The position numbers and the translations under genes are program-made. The notes under the pieces were generated by a model. The model worked only from the letters and a program-made list of their open reading frames with translations. It had not been told where the DNA came from and made no database searches. Of a stretch of DNA of 64,000 nt, positions 35,592 to 44,402 are shown in pieces. The DNA lies in assembly GCF_002008165.1 (NCBI RefSeq), contig NZ_MRDM01000032.1, positions 310,001-374,000 of the forward strand. Direction: 5' to 3'. The DNA is from Rhizobium laguerreae. Its GTDB lineage: Bacteria; Pseudomonadota; Alphaproteobacteria; Rhizobiales; Rhizobiaceae. Position 1 is the stretch's first letter. Each line of letters starts with the position of its first letter.

Positions 35592-35622
35592 GCGCCGCAC
35601 ATCCGAATCCGAGATGCGGCGC
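35592..35622 (+). promoter_or_regulatory. Intercistronic hairpin in the ABC operon
   Basis: GCGCCGCACATC ... GATGCGGCGC forms a ~10-bp GC-rich stem between the binding-protein gene and the first permease gene. No U-run follows, so it more likely protects the upstream message from 3' decay, or slows readthrough, than terminates fully. Confidence 0.5.
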
Positions 35623-35654
35623 TCCTGATATCCGGACATGTCACGAGTTTTAAG

Positions 35655-36479
35655 ATGAAGCATTTTGCCAGATGGGGATTGACGATGCCGGCGACGATTG
35701 CCGTCGTTGTGCTTCTCATCGTTCCCGTCGCCATCACCATCGCTGCGACGTTTGCCGAGCCGAAGGGCGTGTTTGCGCCCTATGTGACATTCTTCAGCAG
35801 CGGCTTTCGGCGGGCGGTTCTTTATCGGACGCTGGAAATCGCCCTGATTACGACAGCGATTTCACTCACCGTCGGTTTCATCACCGCCTATGTGATCGCG
35901 CAGATGCCCGGTCGCGCAAAGAGCATCATGATCGTCGCAGCGGTCTTTCCGCTGCTGACGGGTGTCGTCGTCCGATCCTTCGCATGGCTGATCATTCTCG
36001 GGAAGAACGGTATCCTGAACACGATGCTGATCTCGACCGGCATCCTCAGTGAGCCGCTTTCGATGCTCTATACCGAAGGCTCGGTGATCGTCGCCATGGT
36101 CTATCTCTTCGTTCCCCTGATGATCCTGACACTGGTCGGCGTGCTTGAAGGCATCCCGCGCGATCTGATCGATGCCTCCGCCTCGCTCGGCGCAAGGCCG
36201 CTGATGACATTCTTTCAGGTGATCCTGCCGCTCGCGACACCCGGCCTCATCGTCGGCGCGGTCCTGGTCTTCACCGGCAGCTTCACTTCCTATGCGACAC
36301 CGCAACTGCTCGGCGGAGAAAAGCAGATGATGATGGGGACCTTCCTCTATCAGCGCGCCATGGTGACTTTCGACTGGGTCGGCGCATCGACGATCGCCGC
36401 CATCATGGTGGTGCTGACGCTCAGTGTCGTCCTGATCATGAGCCGCATCGCACGCCGGCTCAATCCGATGGCGGTGTGA
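35655..36479 (+). CDS. ABC transporter permease (PotB type)
   Basis: 274 residues, inner-membrane channel subunit of the polyamine-type importer. About six helices are seen, for example MPATIAVVVLLIVPVAITIA at the N-terminus and LIVGAVLVFTGSFTSYATPQ near the end. The EAA-like loop that contacts the ATPase is DLIDASASLGARPLMTFFQV. ATG at 35655. Its stop overlaps the start of the next permease by one base. Confidence 0.88.
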   Translation: MKHFARWGLTMPATIAVVVLLIVPVAITIAATFAEPKGVFAPYVTFFSSGFRRAVLYRTLEIALITTAISLTVGFITAYVIAQMPGRAKSIMIVAAVFPLLTGVVVRSFAWLIILGKNGILNTMLISTGILSEPLSMLYTEGSVIVAMVYLFVPLMILTLVGVLEGIPRDLIDASASLGARPLMTFFQVILPLATPGLIVGAVLVFTGSFTSYATPQLLGGEKQMMMGTFLYQRAMVTFDWVGASTIAAIMVVLTLSVVLIMSRIARRLNPMAV

Positions 36480-37267
36480 TGGACAGGCGCGTTCACCCGA
36501 TCCTCGCCGCCTTCGCGGCCTGCGTTTTCTTCTTCCTGCTCGCACCGCTCGTCATCATCATCGGTGCGGCCGTCAGCGACACGACCTATCTGACCTTCCC
36601 GCCGCAGGGCCTGACATTGCGGTGGTTCGTCAATATCTTCGAAATCGAGGCCTTCCGCACGACCGCGATCACCAGCCTGCAGGTCGCTTTTCTCGGCACG
36701 GCGCTGTCGCTGCTGATCGGCGTCCCGGCCGCCTATGCGATCAACCGCTACCGGGTGGAATTGCCGCGCTGGCTTTCCACCATTTTCGTGCTGCCGATCC
36801 TGGTGCCGGAGATCGTCTTCGGATTTTCGCTGATGAAATCCGTCACGATCGGCCTCGGGCTGCCGATCTTCATCAGCCTGCTGGTCGGCCATGCACTGCT
36901 GATCCTGCCCTATTCGGTGCGTGTCGTCGGCGCCAGCCTGGCGGCCTTCGATTTTTCCGTCGAAGAGGCGGCGATCAGCCTCGGCTGCCCGCCATTGAAG
37001 ACCTTCCTGACCGTGGTCCTGCCGAATATCCGCGCCGGCGTCATTGCCGCCTTCATCCTCGCCTTCATCACATCGATCAACGACGTGTCGGTTTCGGTCT
37101 TTCTGACCGGGCCGGGTATCTCGACGCTGCCGATCCAGATCCTTGCGCATATGGAACAGTTCTTCGATCCGACGATCGCATCGGTCTCGGTGCTGCTGAT
37201 GTTCGTGACAGTCGGCGTCATGGCCGTCGTCGAGGCCACGCTCGGCCTCACCTTCCTGACAAAGTAG
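36479..37267 (+). CDS. ABC transporter permease (PotC type)
   Basis: 262 residues; ATG at 36479 overlaps the TGA of the preceding permease by one base, so coupled translation is likely. Six predicted helices, N-terminal LAAFAACVFFFLLAPLVIII. The EAA loop is SVEEAAISLGCPPLKTFLTV. It completes the heterodimeric membrane channel with the upstream permease. The ATPase gene starts 6 bases downstream. Confidence 0.88.
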   Translation: MDRRVHPILAAFAACVFFFLLAPLVIIIGAAVSDTTYLTFPPQGLTLRWFVNIFEIEAFRTTAITSLQVAFLGTALSLLIGVPAAYAINRYRVELPRWLSTIFVLPILVPEIVFGFSLMKSVTIGLGLPIFISLLVGHALLILPYSVRVVGASLAAFDFSVEEAAISLGCPPLKTFLTVVLPNIRAGVIAAFILAFITSINDVSVSVFLTGPGISTLPIQILAHMEQFFDPTIASVSVLLMFVTVGVMAVVEATLGLTFLTK

Positions 37268-37273
37268 AAGCTC

Positions 37274-38332
37274 TTGACCGTATCCCTCACCATCGATTCC
37301 ATCTCCGCCCATTACGGCAGCACCCAGGTGCTGAAGGACCTGTCGATCTCAGTCATGGCCGGAGAGCTGGTGTCCCTGCTCGGCTCCAGCGGCTGCGGCA
37401 AGACGACGACATTGCGCCTCGTGGCCGGCTTTTTGCAGCCGAGCAGCGGCAGCATCAAGCTCGGCGAGCGCGACCTGACCGGACTTCCCGCGCATGCGCG
37501 CGACATCGGCCTGGTTTTTCAGAACTACGCGCTTTTTCCGCATCTGAGCGTCCAGGACAATGTTGCCTTCGGCCTGAGGCAGCGTCGTGTTCCCCAGCAG
37601 GAACGGGCGAAAAGAACGATGGCCATGCTGGACCGCGTCGGCCTTTCGGCCTTCGCCGACCGCCTGCCGTCGGCCCTGTCGGGCGGCCAGAAACAGCGCG
37701 TGGCGCTCGCCCGGGCACTGGTCATTGAGCCGCCGCTTCTGATGTTCGACGAGCCGCTTTCCAACCTGGATGCAAAGCTCAGGATCGACATGCGCGTCGA
37801 AATCAGACAGCTCCAGCGCGCCAACGGCACGACGTCACTTTACGTCACCCATGACCAGGAGGAGGCATTCTCGATCTCCGACAGGGTGGCGATCATGAAT
37901 GCGGGGCGCATCATGCAGCTCGACGCGCCTGAGGTGCTGTATCGCCAGCCGGCCAATGCCTTCGTCGCCCGTTTTGTGGGCTTCGAGAACCTGATCCGTA
38001 TGAAGGTGGCTGAGCGCAACGGCGCGCTTGTGGTGGCCGAGACGACCGGTGGAGCGCGGCTGCAGCTGTCGCAGGAAACATTCGGGCCGATCAAGGACGA
38101 CTTTGTCCTGGCCTGCCGCGCAGACGGTCTTTCTGTCAGCCGTGATGGCGATGGCATCGCGGCCGTGCTCGGCACGCGCACCTATCTCGGCCGGGCCTAT
38201 CAGTACAAATGCATGACATCAGCTGGAGAGATCACCGCCAATGGGGCGTTGTCCGATCCGCTGGAAACAGGGGCGTCCGCCGTGTTGACGCCTGTAGCAG
38301 AGCAATGCTGCATTCTCGATCCGGAAGATTGA
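37274..38332 (+). CDS. ABC transporter ATP-binding protein (PotA type)
   Basis: 352 residues, predicted TTG start at 37274. Walker A is LLGSSGCGKTTTLRL, the Q-loop LVFQNYALFP, the signature ALSGGQKQRVALARAL, Walker B PLLMFDEPLSNLDAKL, and the switch His is in LYVTHDQEEAF. The C-terminal ~100 residues form the TOBE regulatory domain typical of the CUT1/polyamine group. It energises the two upstream permeases. It continues the operon to the M20 peptidase gene 17 bases on. Confidence 0.92.
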   Translation: MTVSLTIDSISAHYGSTQVLKDLSISVMAGELVSLLGSSGCGKTTTLRLVAGFLQPSSGSIKLGERDLTGLPAHARDIGLVFQNYALFPHLSVQDNVAFGLRQRRVPQQERAKRTMAMLDRVGLSAFADRLPSALSGGQKQRVALARALVIEPPLLMFDEPLSNLDAKLRIDMRVEIRQLQRANGTTSLYVTHDQEEAFSISDRVAIMNAGRIMQLDAPEVLYRQPANAFVARFVGFENLIRMKVAERNGALVVAETTGGARLQLSQETFGPIKDDFVLACRADGLSVSRDGDGIAAVLGTRTYLGRAYQYKCMTSAGEITANGALSDPLETGASAVLTPVAEQCCILDPED

Positions 38333-38349
38333 AACGCTGAGGAGAGACG

Positions 38350-39747
38350 ATGACCAGTATCATCCATCACGACATCGATGCCGTTCTTGCCTACGTGGAC
38401 CGGAGCCTTGATGACAGTCTGGCGCGGCTTTTCGAGCTGATCCGCATTCCGAGCGTCTCGACCGACCCGGCCTATCGTGATCACTGCCGGGCTGCTGGCG
38501 AATGGCTGAGCCGGGATCTGGCTGCCATCGGCTTCGAAGCATCGGTGCGCAAAACGACCGGCCATCCGATGGTCGTCGCCCATGAAAAGGCGGCGTCCGG
38601 ACCGCATCTGCTGTTTTACGGCCATTACGATGTCCAGCCGGTCGATCCGCTGGCGCTGTGGACGAGCGATCCGTTCGAGCCGCGCATGGAAGCCTTGGCG
38701 AATGGCGATACCGCGATCGTCGCGCGCGGCGCTTCCGACGACAAGGGGCAATTGATGACCTTCGTCGAAGCCTGCCGCGCCTGGAAGAGCGTCACGGGTA
38801 AACTGCCGGTGCAGGTGAGCGTGCTGTTCGAGGGCGAGGAAGAGGCCGGCAGCCCGAGCCTCGCACCCTTTCTGGATGCCACGGCGGACGAGTTGAAGGC
38901 CGATGCGGTTTTCGTCTGCGACACGGATATGTGGGATCGCGAAACGCCTGCCGTCACGACGATGCTGCGCGGTATCTTCAGTACGGAAATCGAAGTCACC
39001 TGCGCCGATCAAGACCTGCATTCCGGCATGTTTGGCAATGCCGCGCGCAATCCGCTGCAGGTGCTGTCAGACGTCGTTTCGAGCCTGCGGCGAGCCGATG
39101 GCGGCGTCGCGGTCGAGGGTTTTTATGATGGCGTGAAAGAGCTGCCGGACGCCATCAAGGCGCTGTGGAAAAGGCTGCCCTTCGACGAGGAGGCCTTTCT
39201 CGGTGATATCGGCCTCAGAGATCCGGCCGGCGAGGCAGGCCGTTCCGTCCTCGAACAGATCTGGGCGCGGCCGAGCTGCGAGATCAACGGCATGAGCGGC
39301 GGTTATACAGGCGAAGGCTTCAAGACGGTCATTCCGGCGAATGCAAGCGCCAAGATTTCGTTTCGCCTGGTTGAAGGACAGGATCCTCAGGCGATCCGCG
39401 ATGCCTTCCAGCGGCACGTGCGCGCACGTATCCCTCAGGATTGTTCGGTTAGCTTCAAGGATTACGGGCTTTCGCCGGCAACCGTCATGCCGATCGACAG
39501 TCCGTTTCTCACCAGAACGCTTCAGGCGCTTTCGACGGAATGGCAATGCGAAGCGGCCCTTGCCGGCACGGGAGGCTCGATCCCCATCATCGGCGAATTC
39601 AAACGCCGGCTCGGATGCGATGCCGTCCTGGTCGGCTTCGCCCGCTTCGACAACCGCGTCCACAGCCCGAACGAAAAATACGATCTCTCCAGCTTTCATA
39701 AAGGCATACGATCCTGGGTCCGCATCCTGGCCGCCCTCGCCGACTGA
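38350..39747 (+). CDS. M20 family metallopeptidase (dipeptidase-like)
   Basis: 465-residue zinc hydrolase of the M20/ArgE/DapE/CPG2 family, cytoplasmic. Metal ligands are seen in order: H and D in FYGHYDVQPVDP, D in VARGASDDKGQ, the catalytic E in FEGEEEAGSPS, D in FVCDTDMWD, and the final H in NRVHSPNEKY. The dimerisation (lid) domain sits between about residues 200 and 320. GGAGAGACG precedes the ATG at 38350. As part of the ABC operon, it probably hydrolyses a peptide- or amide-like compound brought in by the transporter. Confidence 0.85.
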   Translation: MTSIIHHDIDAVLAYVDRSLDDSLARLFELIRIPSVSTDPAYRDHCRAAGEWLSRDLAAIGFEASVRKTTGHPMVVAHEKAASGPHLLFYGHYDVQPVDPLALWTSDPFEPRMEALANGDTAIVARGASDDKGQLMTFVEACRAWKSVTGKLPVQVSVLFEGEEEAGSPSLAPFLDATADELKADAVFVCDTDMWDRETPAVTTMLRGIFSTEIEVTCADQDLHSGMFGNAARNPLQVLSDVVSSLRRADGGVAVEGFYDGVKELPDAIKALWKRLPFDEEAFLGDIGLRDPAGEAGRSVLEQIWARPSCEINGMSGGYTGEGFKTVIPANASAKISFRLVEGQDPQAIRDAFQRHVRARIPQDCSVSFKDYGLSPATVMPIDSPFLTRTLQALSTEWQCEAALAGTGGSIPIIGEFKRRLGCDAVLVGFARFDNRVHSPNEKYDLSSFHKGIRSWVRILAALAD

Positions 39748-39892
39748 CGCGAATGTACCGCGCCGCGTAGCTTTTCGGGAGCAGCAAAGGAGGCTGCAAC
39801 ACTTTGAATTGCTGCATTATGCAGTAGGCTATGGTGCAGCAAGCGCAAAGCGCCCCACATCACCATCGACACCGAGGCAGCAGAGACCACCG

Positions 39893-41158
39893 ATGACGAT
39901 AACCGCTCCCCGCGATTTCCTGAAAGGCCTGTTTGACGCGGCGGTTCGCGCCGCCGATCCGCTGACCGGCATCAAGGCGCGTCTGCCTGAAAGGCCGAAG
40001 GGCAGGACCGTGGTGATCGGCGCCGGCAAGGGCGCGGCGCAAATGGCGCGGGCGCTCGAAAGCGTCTGGGACGGACCGCTCGAAGGTGTGGTGGTCACCC
40101 GTTACGGCTATGGCTGCGAGACACGCGGCATCGAAATCCTCGAGGCAGCGCATCCGGTGCCGGATGTGGCTGGCCTTGCCGCCGCAAAGCGGCTGACGGA
40201 GACGGTGAACGGGCTGACGGAAGACGATCTGGTGATCGCGCTGATCTGCGGCGGCGGCTCGGCGCTGCTGCCCGCCCCGCCGGACGGGCTGACCCTCGAA
40301 GACGAGATTGCGCTCAACCAAATGCTGCTTGCCTCGGGCGCGCCGATTTCGGCGATGAATGTCGTGCGCAAGCATCTCTCCACCATCAAGGGCGGCAGAC
40401 TTGCAGCAGCGACCAAAGCGAGGGTCATCAGCCTGATCGTCTCCGACATTCCCGGCGACAACCCGGCTCATGTCGCCTCCGGACCGACGGTGCCTGATGG
40501 TTCGACACGGCACGATGCGCTCGACATCATCAGGCAATACGGATTGCAGCTGCCGCAGGCAGCACTCGACCATCTGAACTCGCCGAAAGCCGATGCACCG
40601 CGGCCGGACGATCCGGTGTTTTTGCGGCACGCGCATCACATCATCGCCTCCGCCGGCGTTTCGCTGGAGGCAGCTGCCGCCCAGGCAAAATCGCAGGGAA
40701 TCGAGCCGGCTATCCTTTCAGATGCGATCGAGGGGGAATCGCGTGACGTGGCGCTGGTGCATGCGGCCATCGCCCGCGAGGTGTTGGGCCAGAACAGGCC
40801 GTTTTCCAAGCCGGTCGTCATCCTTTCCGGCGGCGAGACGACGGTGACGCTGAGAGCCAAGGGTGGCAAGGGCGGACGCAACGGCGAATTCGCGCTCGCC
40901 ATGGCGCTTGCGATCGACGGACAGGAGGGCATTCATGTCCTCGCCGCCGACACCGACGGGATCGACGGCTCGGAGGATAATGCCGGCGCCTTTGCCGATG
41001 GCGGCACGGTGAGGCGCCTGCACGCCGCCGGGCTCGATCCGCGCCGGCTGCTCGACGGCAATAACAGCTATTCGGGCTTTGCGGCCACCAGCGATCTCTT
41101 CGAAACCGGCCCGACCGGAACCAACGTCAATGATTTCAGGGCAATCCTGATCCGTTAG
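39893..41158 (+). CDS. Glycerate 2-kinase (MOFRL/DUF4147)
   Basis: 421 residues. The N-terminal DUF4147 domain has KGRTVVIGAGKGAAQMARAL and CGGGSALLPAPPDGLTLEDE; the C-terminal MOFRL domain has VILSGGETTVTLRAKGGKGG and GRNGEFALAMALAIDGQEGI. These are the hallmarks of glycerate 2-kinase, formerly also annotated as hydroxypyruvate reductase TtuD. It phosphorylates D-glycerate to 2-phosphoglycerate in glyoxylate/tartrate or serine-type pathways. ATG 39893 lies 145 bases after the peptidase stop, on the same strand. Membership in the operon is possible but not certain. Confidence 0.85.
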   Translation: MTITAPRDFLKGLFDAAVRAADPLTGIKARLPERPKGRTVVIGAGKGAAQMARALESVWDGPLEGVVVTRYGYGCETRGIEILEAAHPVPDVAGLAAAKRLTETVNGLTEDDLVIALICGGGSALLPAPPDGLTLEDEIALNQMLLASGAPISAMNVVRKHLSTIKGGRLAAATKARVISLIVSDIPGDNPAHVASGPTVPDGSTRHDALDIIRQYGLQLPQAALDHLNSPKADAPRPDDPVFLRHAHHIIASAGVSLEAAAAQAKSQGIEPAILSDAIEGESRDVALVHAAIAREVLGQNRPFSKPVVILSGGETTVTLRAKGGKGGRNGEFALAMALAIDGQEGIHVLAADTDGIDGSEDNAGAFADGGTVRRLHAAGLDPRRLLDGNNSYSGFAATSDLFETGPTGTNVNDFRAILIR

Positions 41159-41215
41159 AGCAATTTCAGGAAAAGTGCGAAGCGGTTTTCCGTCCGGAAA
41201 TTGCGTAAAACAAGA
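41157..41215. repeat. RIME-like palindromic element
   Basis: AGAGCAATTTCAGGAAAAGT followed by GCGAAGCGG and TTTTCCGTCCGGAAATTGCG: a palindrome (CAATTTC/GAAATTG and GGAAAA/TTTTCC arms) typical of the short repeats scattered between rhizobial genes. It lies between two convergent genes. Confidence 0.6.
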
Positions 41216-41244
41216 GCAGCCGGCCGCTGCGCGGCGCTGGCGGA

Positions 41245-42198
41245 TCAGGTCTCGATCCGCCCCTGTTCGACCAGCCAACCCACCGATTCCTGCACCGCCT
41301 GCAGGGACGTGTATCTCGGAGTGTAACCCAGCAGGCGTCCGGCTTTTGCGATCGAACAATTCGGGCTACGGGCAATATGTTCCCAGGTCGCCTTCGCATC
41401 CTCAGCCGTCTGACTTTCGGCCCAGGCGTCGAATGGGGCGAAGCTGAGCTTCGGCTCGTGCCCGAACCAGCGAGACATGGATTCAGCATAACCGCGAAGG
41501 GTCAATGCCTGCTCCGAAACCGCGTGGAAACTTTCGCCGGTCGACGCATTCCAGTTGGCGATCGCATCCATGAACATCGCCGCCACGTCATCGGCATGGA
41601 TGTGATGAACGGTCTCCAAGCCGAAGTGGGGCAGCGCCAGGGTCTCTCCGCGGGCAAGGGTTGAAAAGACCTGCAGGTTGAAATTGCCGGCCGGATTGAG
41701 CGGCGTCCAACCGGGACCGACAATGTGCCCGGGATGGACTATGGTTGCCGGAAATCCGTGAAGCCTTGCCTGCTGCAGCAGATAGGTTTCGATTGCCGCC
41801 TTCTGCGTCCCATAGTCGCCGAAGGGAAATTTCGGCGTCTCCTCTAGCGTGGGTACCACCGTCGAATGGCCATGCGTCCAGATCGTGCCGGTATGCAGGA
41901 AGTGACCGATATGCCCCGACAGCGCCGTCACCAGATGCTCGGCACTTTCCAGCGAGAAGCAGATCATGTCGATGACGATGTCGGCTTTCAATGCACGTAC
42001 GGCCGCGCCGAAATCACCCGTCAGTTCCATGGCTGCCCGATCCATCTGACGCTGATCGACGGCAGCCCAGGCGTGGTTTGCCGTATAGGGCTTTGCCGTG
42101 CCGCGGCTGATCGTGACGACGTCGTGACCGGCTTCCACCAGACGGGGAACGAGATAGGTTCCGACATGGCCCGTTGCTCCGATTACCAAAACCCGCAT
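41245..42198 (-). CDS. NAD-dependent epimerase/dehydratase family protein
   Basis: 317-residue extended short-chain dehydrogenase. The N-terminal Rossmann motif is MRVLVIGATGHVGTYLVPRL. The catalytic region departs from the usual Y-x-x-x-K: GDYGTQKAAIETYLLQQARL supplies Tyr and Lys in the pattern Y-G-T-Q-K. A substrate lid follows, with a C-terminal segment LGYTPRYTSLQAVQESVGWL as in nucleotide-sugar epimerases. GGAGGAACG precedes two ATGs, and 42198 has the better spacing. The substrate is unknown. It converges on the glycerate kinase gene. Confidence 0.8.
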   Translation of the reverse strand: MRVLVIGATGHVGTYLVPRLVEAGHDVVTISRGTAKPYTANHAWAAVDQRQMDRAAMELTGDFGAAVRALKADIVIDMICFSLESAEHLVTALSGHIGHFLHTGTIWTHGHSTVVPTLEETPKFPFGDYGTQKAAIETYLLQQARLHGFPATIVHPGHIVGPGWTPLNPAGNFNLQVFSTLARGETLALPHFGLETVHHIHADDVAAMFMDAIANWNASTGESFHAVSEQALTLRGYAESMSRWFGHEPKLSFAPFDAWAESQTAEDAKATWEHIARSPNCSIAKAGRLLGYTPRYTSLQAVQESVGWLVEQGRIET

Positions 42199-42294
42199 CA
42201 TCGTTCCTCCCTTGGCATGTCCGTGTTGAATATGCCGCGCTCAGGTGATCCTGCAAGCAGACTTTTCGTGATCAAGTCGGCTCAACCAGGCCCG

Positions 42295-43200
42295 CTATCG
42301 ATTCTTGAAAACAAGACAGGTGCCGCCGTGCTTGCGGATCTGGTTGCAGAGGTCGTTGGCTTCCATGCGCGTCTGCCGGCCGATGCGGACAGCATAACGC
42401 GGCCGAAAACCGAAGCTGCGATCGCGCTGGCGCAGGATCAGCGGCTGCTCCGCATTCAGGGGCGCGGGCAGATCCTGCATAGCATCGAGAAACATGCGCC
42501 GGGCGACCGCGACATTCGCATTCGCCGCAAGCTGGACGCCCCAGGGCGCCCATTCACCCTCCTGACGCCAGGGTGTGTCCTTCAACGTCCGTCTCTCCGC
42601 AAGCGCCACGCAACCATCGAGGAAGGACTTGTCCTTGTCGAGCGGGGCGGCCGCATCTTCCGGTGGGTTATCCTTCCATTCCTCGACCGTATGCGCGGTG
42701 ATCGCCAGCACGTAGCTACGCGTCTCGTAAGGTAATCTTCCTGACGCAAGGTAAGTCGCAAGGCCGTTTTCACCGGCATTATAGGCGGCGGCGGCAAGGC
42801 CGAGATTGCCGAAACGATTGCGCAATTCGTCGAGATACTGCGCCGATTTCCGCAGCGCTTCCAAAACCTGGTAGCTGTCTTCGAGACCGCGCAGTTTCGC
42901 CGTTCCGGGCATGAACTGCGCAATCCCCTGCGCTCCCTTGAAGCTGACGGCATCAGGGCGAAAGGTGCTTTCTCGCCAGATGAGACGGGCGAAATAATCC
43001 GCTGGCAATTGATTGGCGCTGGCGAAATGCTCGATCGCAGCGCAAAGGTCGCGGTTGAAACTGTCCTTACGGATGCAAAGCGTCTCGCCCGATCCCGATG
43101 CCGAAGGCCCCGCATACAAGCAGGCCGGAGGCCCGGCGCTTCCTTCCGGCTGGGCCATGATCGTGTCCGCTTGAGAAAACGGAAGACAGAGCGAAAGCAT
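42295..43200 (-). CDS. Soluble lytic murein transglycosylase
   Basis: 301 residues (318 if a start at 43251 is used). A short hydrophobic N-terminus is followed by the SLT domain: RLIWRESTFRPDAVSFKGAQ contains the catalytic Glu (ES), then GIAQFMPGTAKLRGL and AAAAYNAGENGLATYLASG, the three diagnostic SLT blocks. It cleaves the beta-1,4 glycosidic bonds of peptidoglycan to give 1,6-anhydromuramyl ends, in the periplasm. The C-terminal ~100 residues end KHGGTCLVFKNR and may form a small SPOR-like or peptidoglycan-contact module. GGGGAGGG precedes the ATG at 43200. Confidence 0.82.
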   Translation of the reverse strand: MLSLCLPFSQADTIMAQPEGSAGPPACLYAGPSASGSGETLCIRKDSFNRDLCAAIEHFASANQLPADYFARLIWRESTFRPDAVSFKGAQGIAQFMPGTAKLRGLEDSYQVLEALRKSAQYLDELRNRFGNLGLAAAAYNAGENGLATYLASGRLPYETRSYVLAITAHTVEEWKDNPPEDAAAPLDKDKSFLDGCVALAERRTLKDTPWRQEGEWAPWGVQLAANANVAVARRMFLDAMQDLPAPLNAEQPLILRQRDRSFGFRPRYAVRIGRQTRMEANDLCNQIRKHGGTCLVFKNR

Positions 43201-43391
43201 GGCCCTCCCCGCTCTCCTCCCTATGCCGGTTTGACGCTTTCGCCCTATCATCGGATCTCAGCAGGTTCGAACTTCCATCGCGACGCTGATTTCTCAATAA
43301 CATCGATCAAGGAGCGAAGCTTCCCCATTTCCATATTCGCACTCGAAATGATGCAACGAACTGTGTGACGTTCCTCCTGAATGCGAACACG

Positions 43392-43424
43392 AAAAAGCCG
43401 CCGGGCCAGATGGCCGCGGCGGCT
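43392..43424 (-). terminator. Intrinsic terminator after the peroxiredoxin gene
   Basis: Minus strand: AGCCGCCGCGGCC ... GGCCCGGCGGCT stem followed by TTTTTC, 25 bases after the peroxiredoxin stop. Confidence 0.8.
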
Positions 43425-43448
43425 CGAGGAACAGCTTGAAAGCAGCAA

Positions 43449-44108
43449 TCAAGCCGTTGGCTGCTTGGTCTTCCTGAGATAGGGCAGAACCGTATCGAAG
43501 GAGCCGAAACGCGTGATCGCGTCTTCGTTGGAAACCGCGGCGGTGATGATAACGTCCTCGCCCTGGTTCCAGTTCGCCGGTGTGGCCACCTGGTGCTTGG
43601 CCGTCAGCTGGATGGAATCGATGGCGCGCAGGATCTCATTGAAATTGCGGCCCGTCGTCATCGGATAGGTCAGGATCAGCTTGATCTTCTTATCGGGACC
43701 GATGATGAAGACCGAACGCACCGTCGCATTGTCGGCAGGCGTGCGGCCTTCCGAGCTCTCGCCGGCGCCGGCCGGCAGCATGTCGTAGAGCTTGGCGACC
43801 TTGAGGTCCTTGTCACCGATCAGCGGATATTCGACGTCGAAGCCGGTGGCGGTCTTGATGTCGTTCTTCCACTTGGCATGGCTTTCCACAGGATCGACGG
43901 AGATGCCGATGATCTTGGCGCCACGCTTGGAAAATTCCCCGGCCAGGCCAGCCATGGCGCCGAGCTCGGTCGTGCAAACCGGCGTGAAATTCTTCGGATG
44001 CGAGAACAGGACGGCCCAGCCGTTGCCGATCCAATCGTGAAAGCTGATCGGTCCCTGTGTGGTGTCGGCGGTAAAATCGGGGGCAATGTCGTTGATGCGT
44101 AAGCTCAT
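43449..44108 (-). CDS. 1-Cys peroxiredoxin (Prx6 type)
   Basis: 219-residue thiol peroxidase that reduces hydrogen peroxide and alkyl hydroperoxides. The catalytic cysteine is in FTPVCTTELGAMA, with the active-site Pro/Thr ahead of it and the Arg in the later KLILTYPMTTGRNF. No resolving Cys is visible in the C-terminal half, as in the Prx6 subgroup. The start is ATG 44108 (MSLRINDIAPDF); the longer in-frame start at 44162 would add an unrelated leader. It is a single gene with its own terminator. The 294-bp gap to the TRAP operon on its other side holds an additional hairpin (near 44343-44366) without a U-run. Confidence 0.9.
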   Translation of the reverse strand: MSLRINDIAPDFTADTTQGPISFHDWIGNGWAVLFSHPKNFTPVCTTELGAMAGLAGEFSKRGAKIIGISVDPVESHAKWKNDIKTATGFDVEYPLIGDKDLKVAKLYDMLPAGAGESSEGRTPADNATVRSVFIIGPDKKIKLILTYPMTTGRNFNEILRAIDSIQLTAKHQVATPANWNQGEDVIITAAVSNEDAITRFGSFDTVLPYLRKTKQPTA

Positions 44109-44402
44109 GGTCGGCCCTCCAAAGCCTTGTGTTAAATGTTGTTCATCCCAAATCGAGGCCATGGGATCCGTCCGCCGGAAGCGGTCGCAAGATTGCGGTC
44201 ATCAGGATCGCGCCGGCTGAAGGTAAAAAACTTCCCATCCCAGGATTTTCAGTAAGTCATATACCACGATCACCGAAGGCATGCTCTTTCGATTTCCGGC
44301 CTGCTTCGGCATTATTTTTCCGGCAAGTGCGCGCGATGAAGAGACCGATGGCTTTTCCATCGGTCCCCGTTCAAAGCTGCAGGAGAACCGCCCGCCGCTT
44401 GC

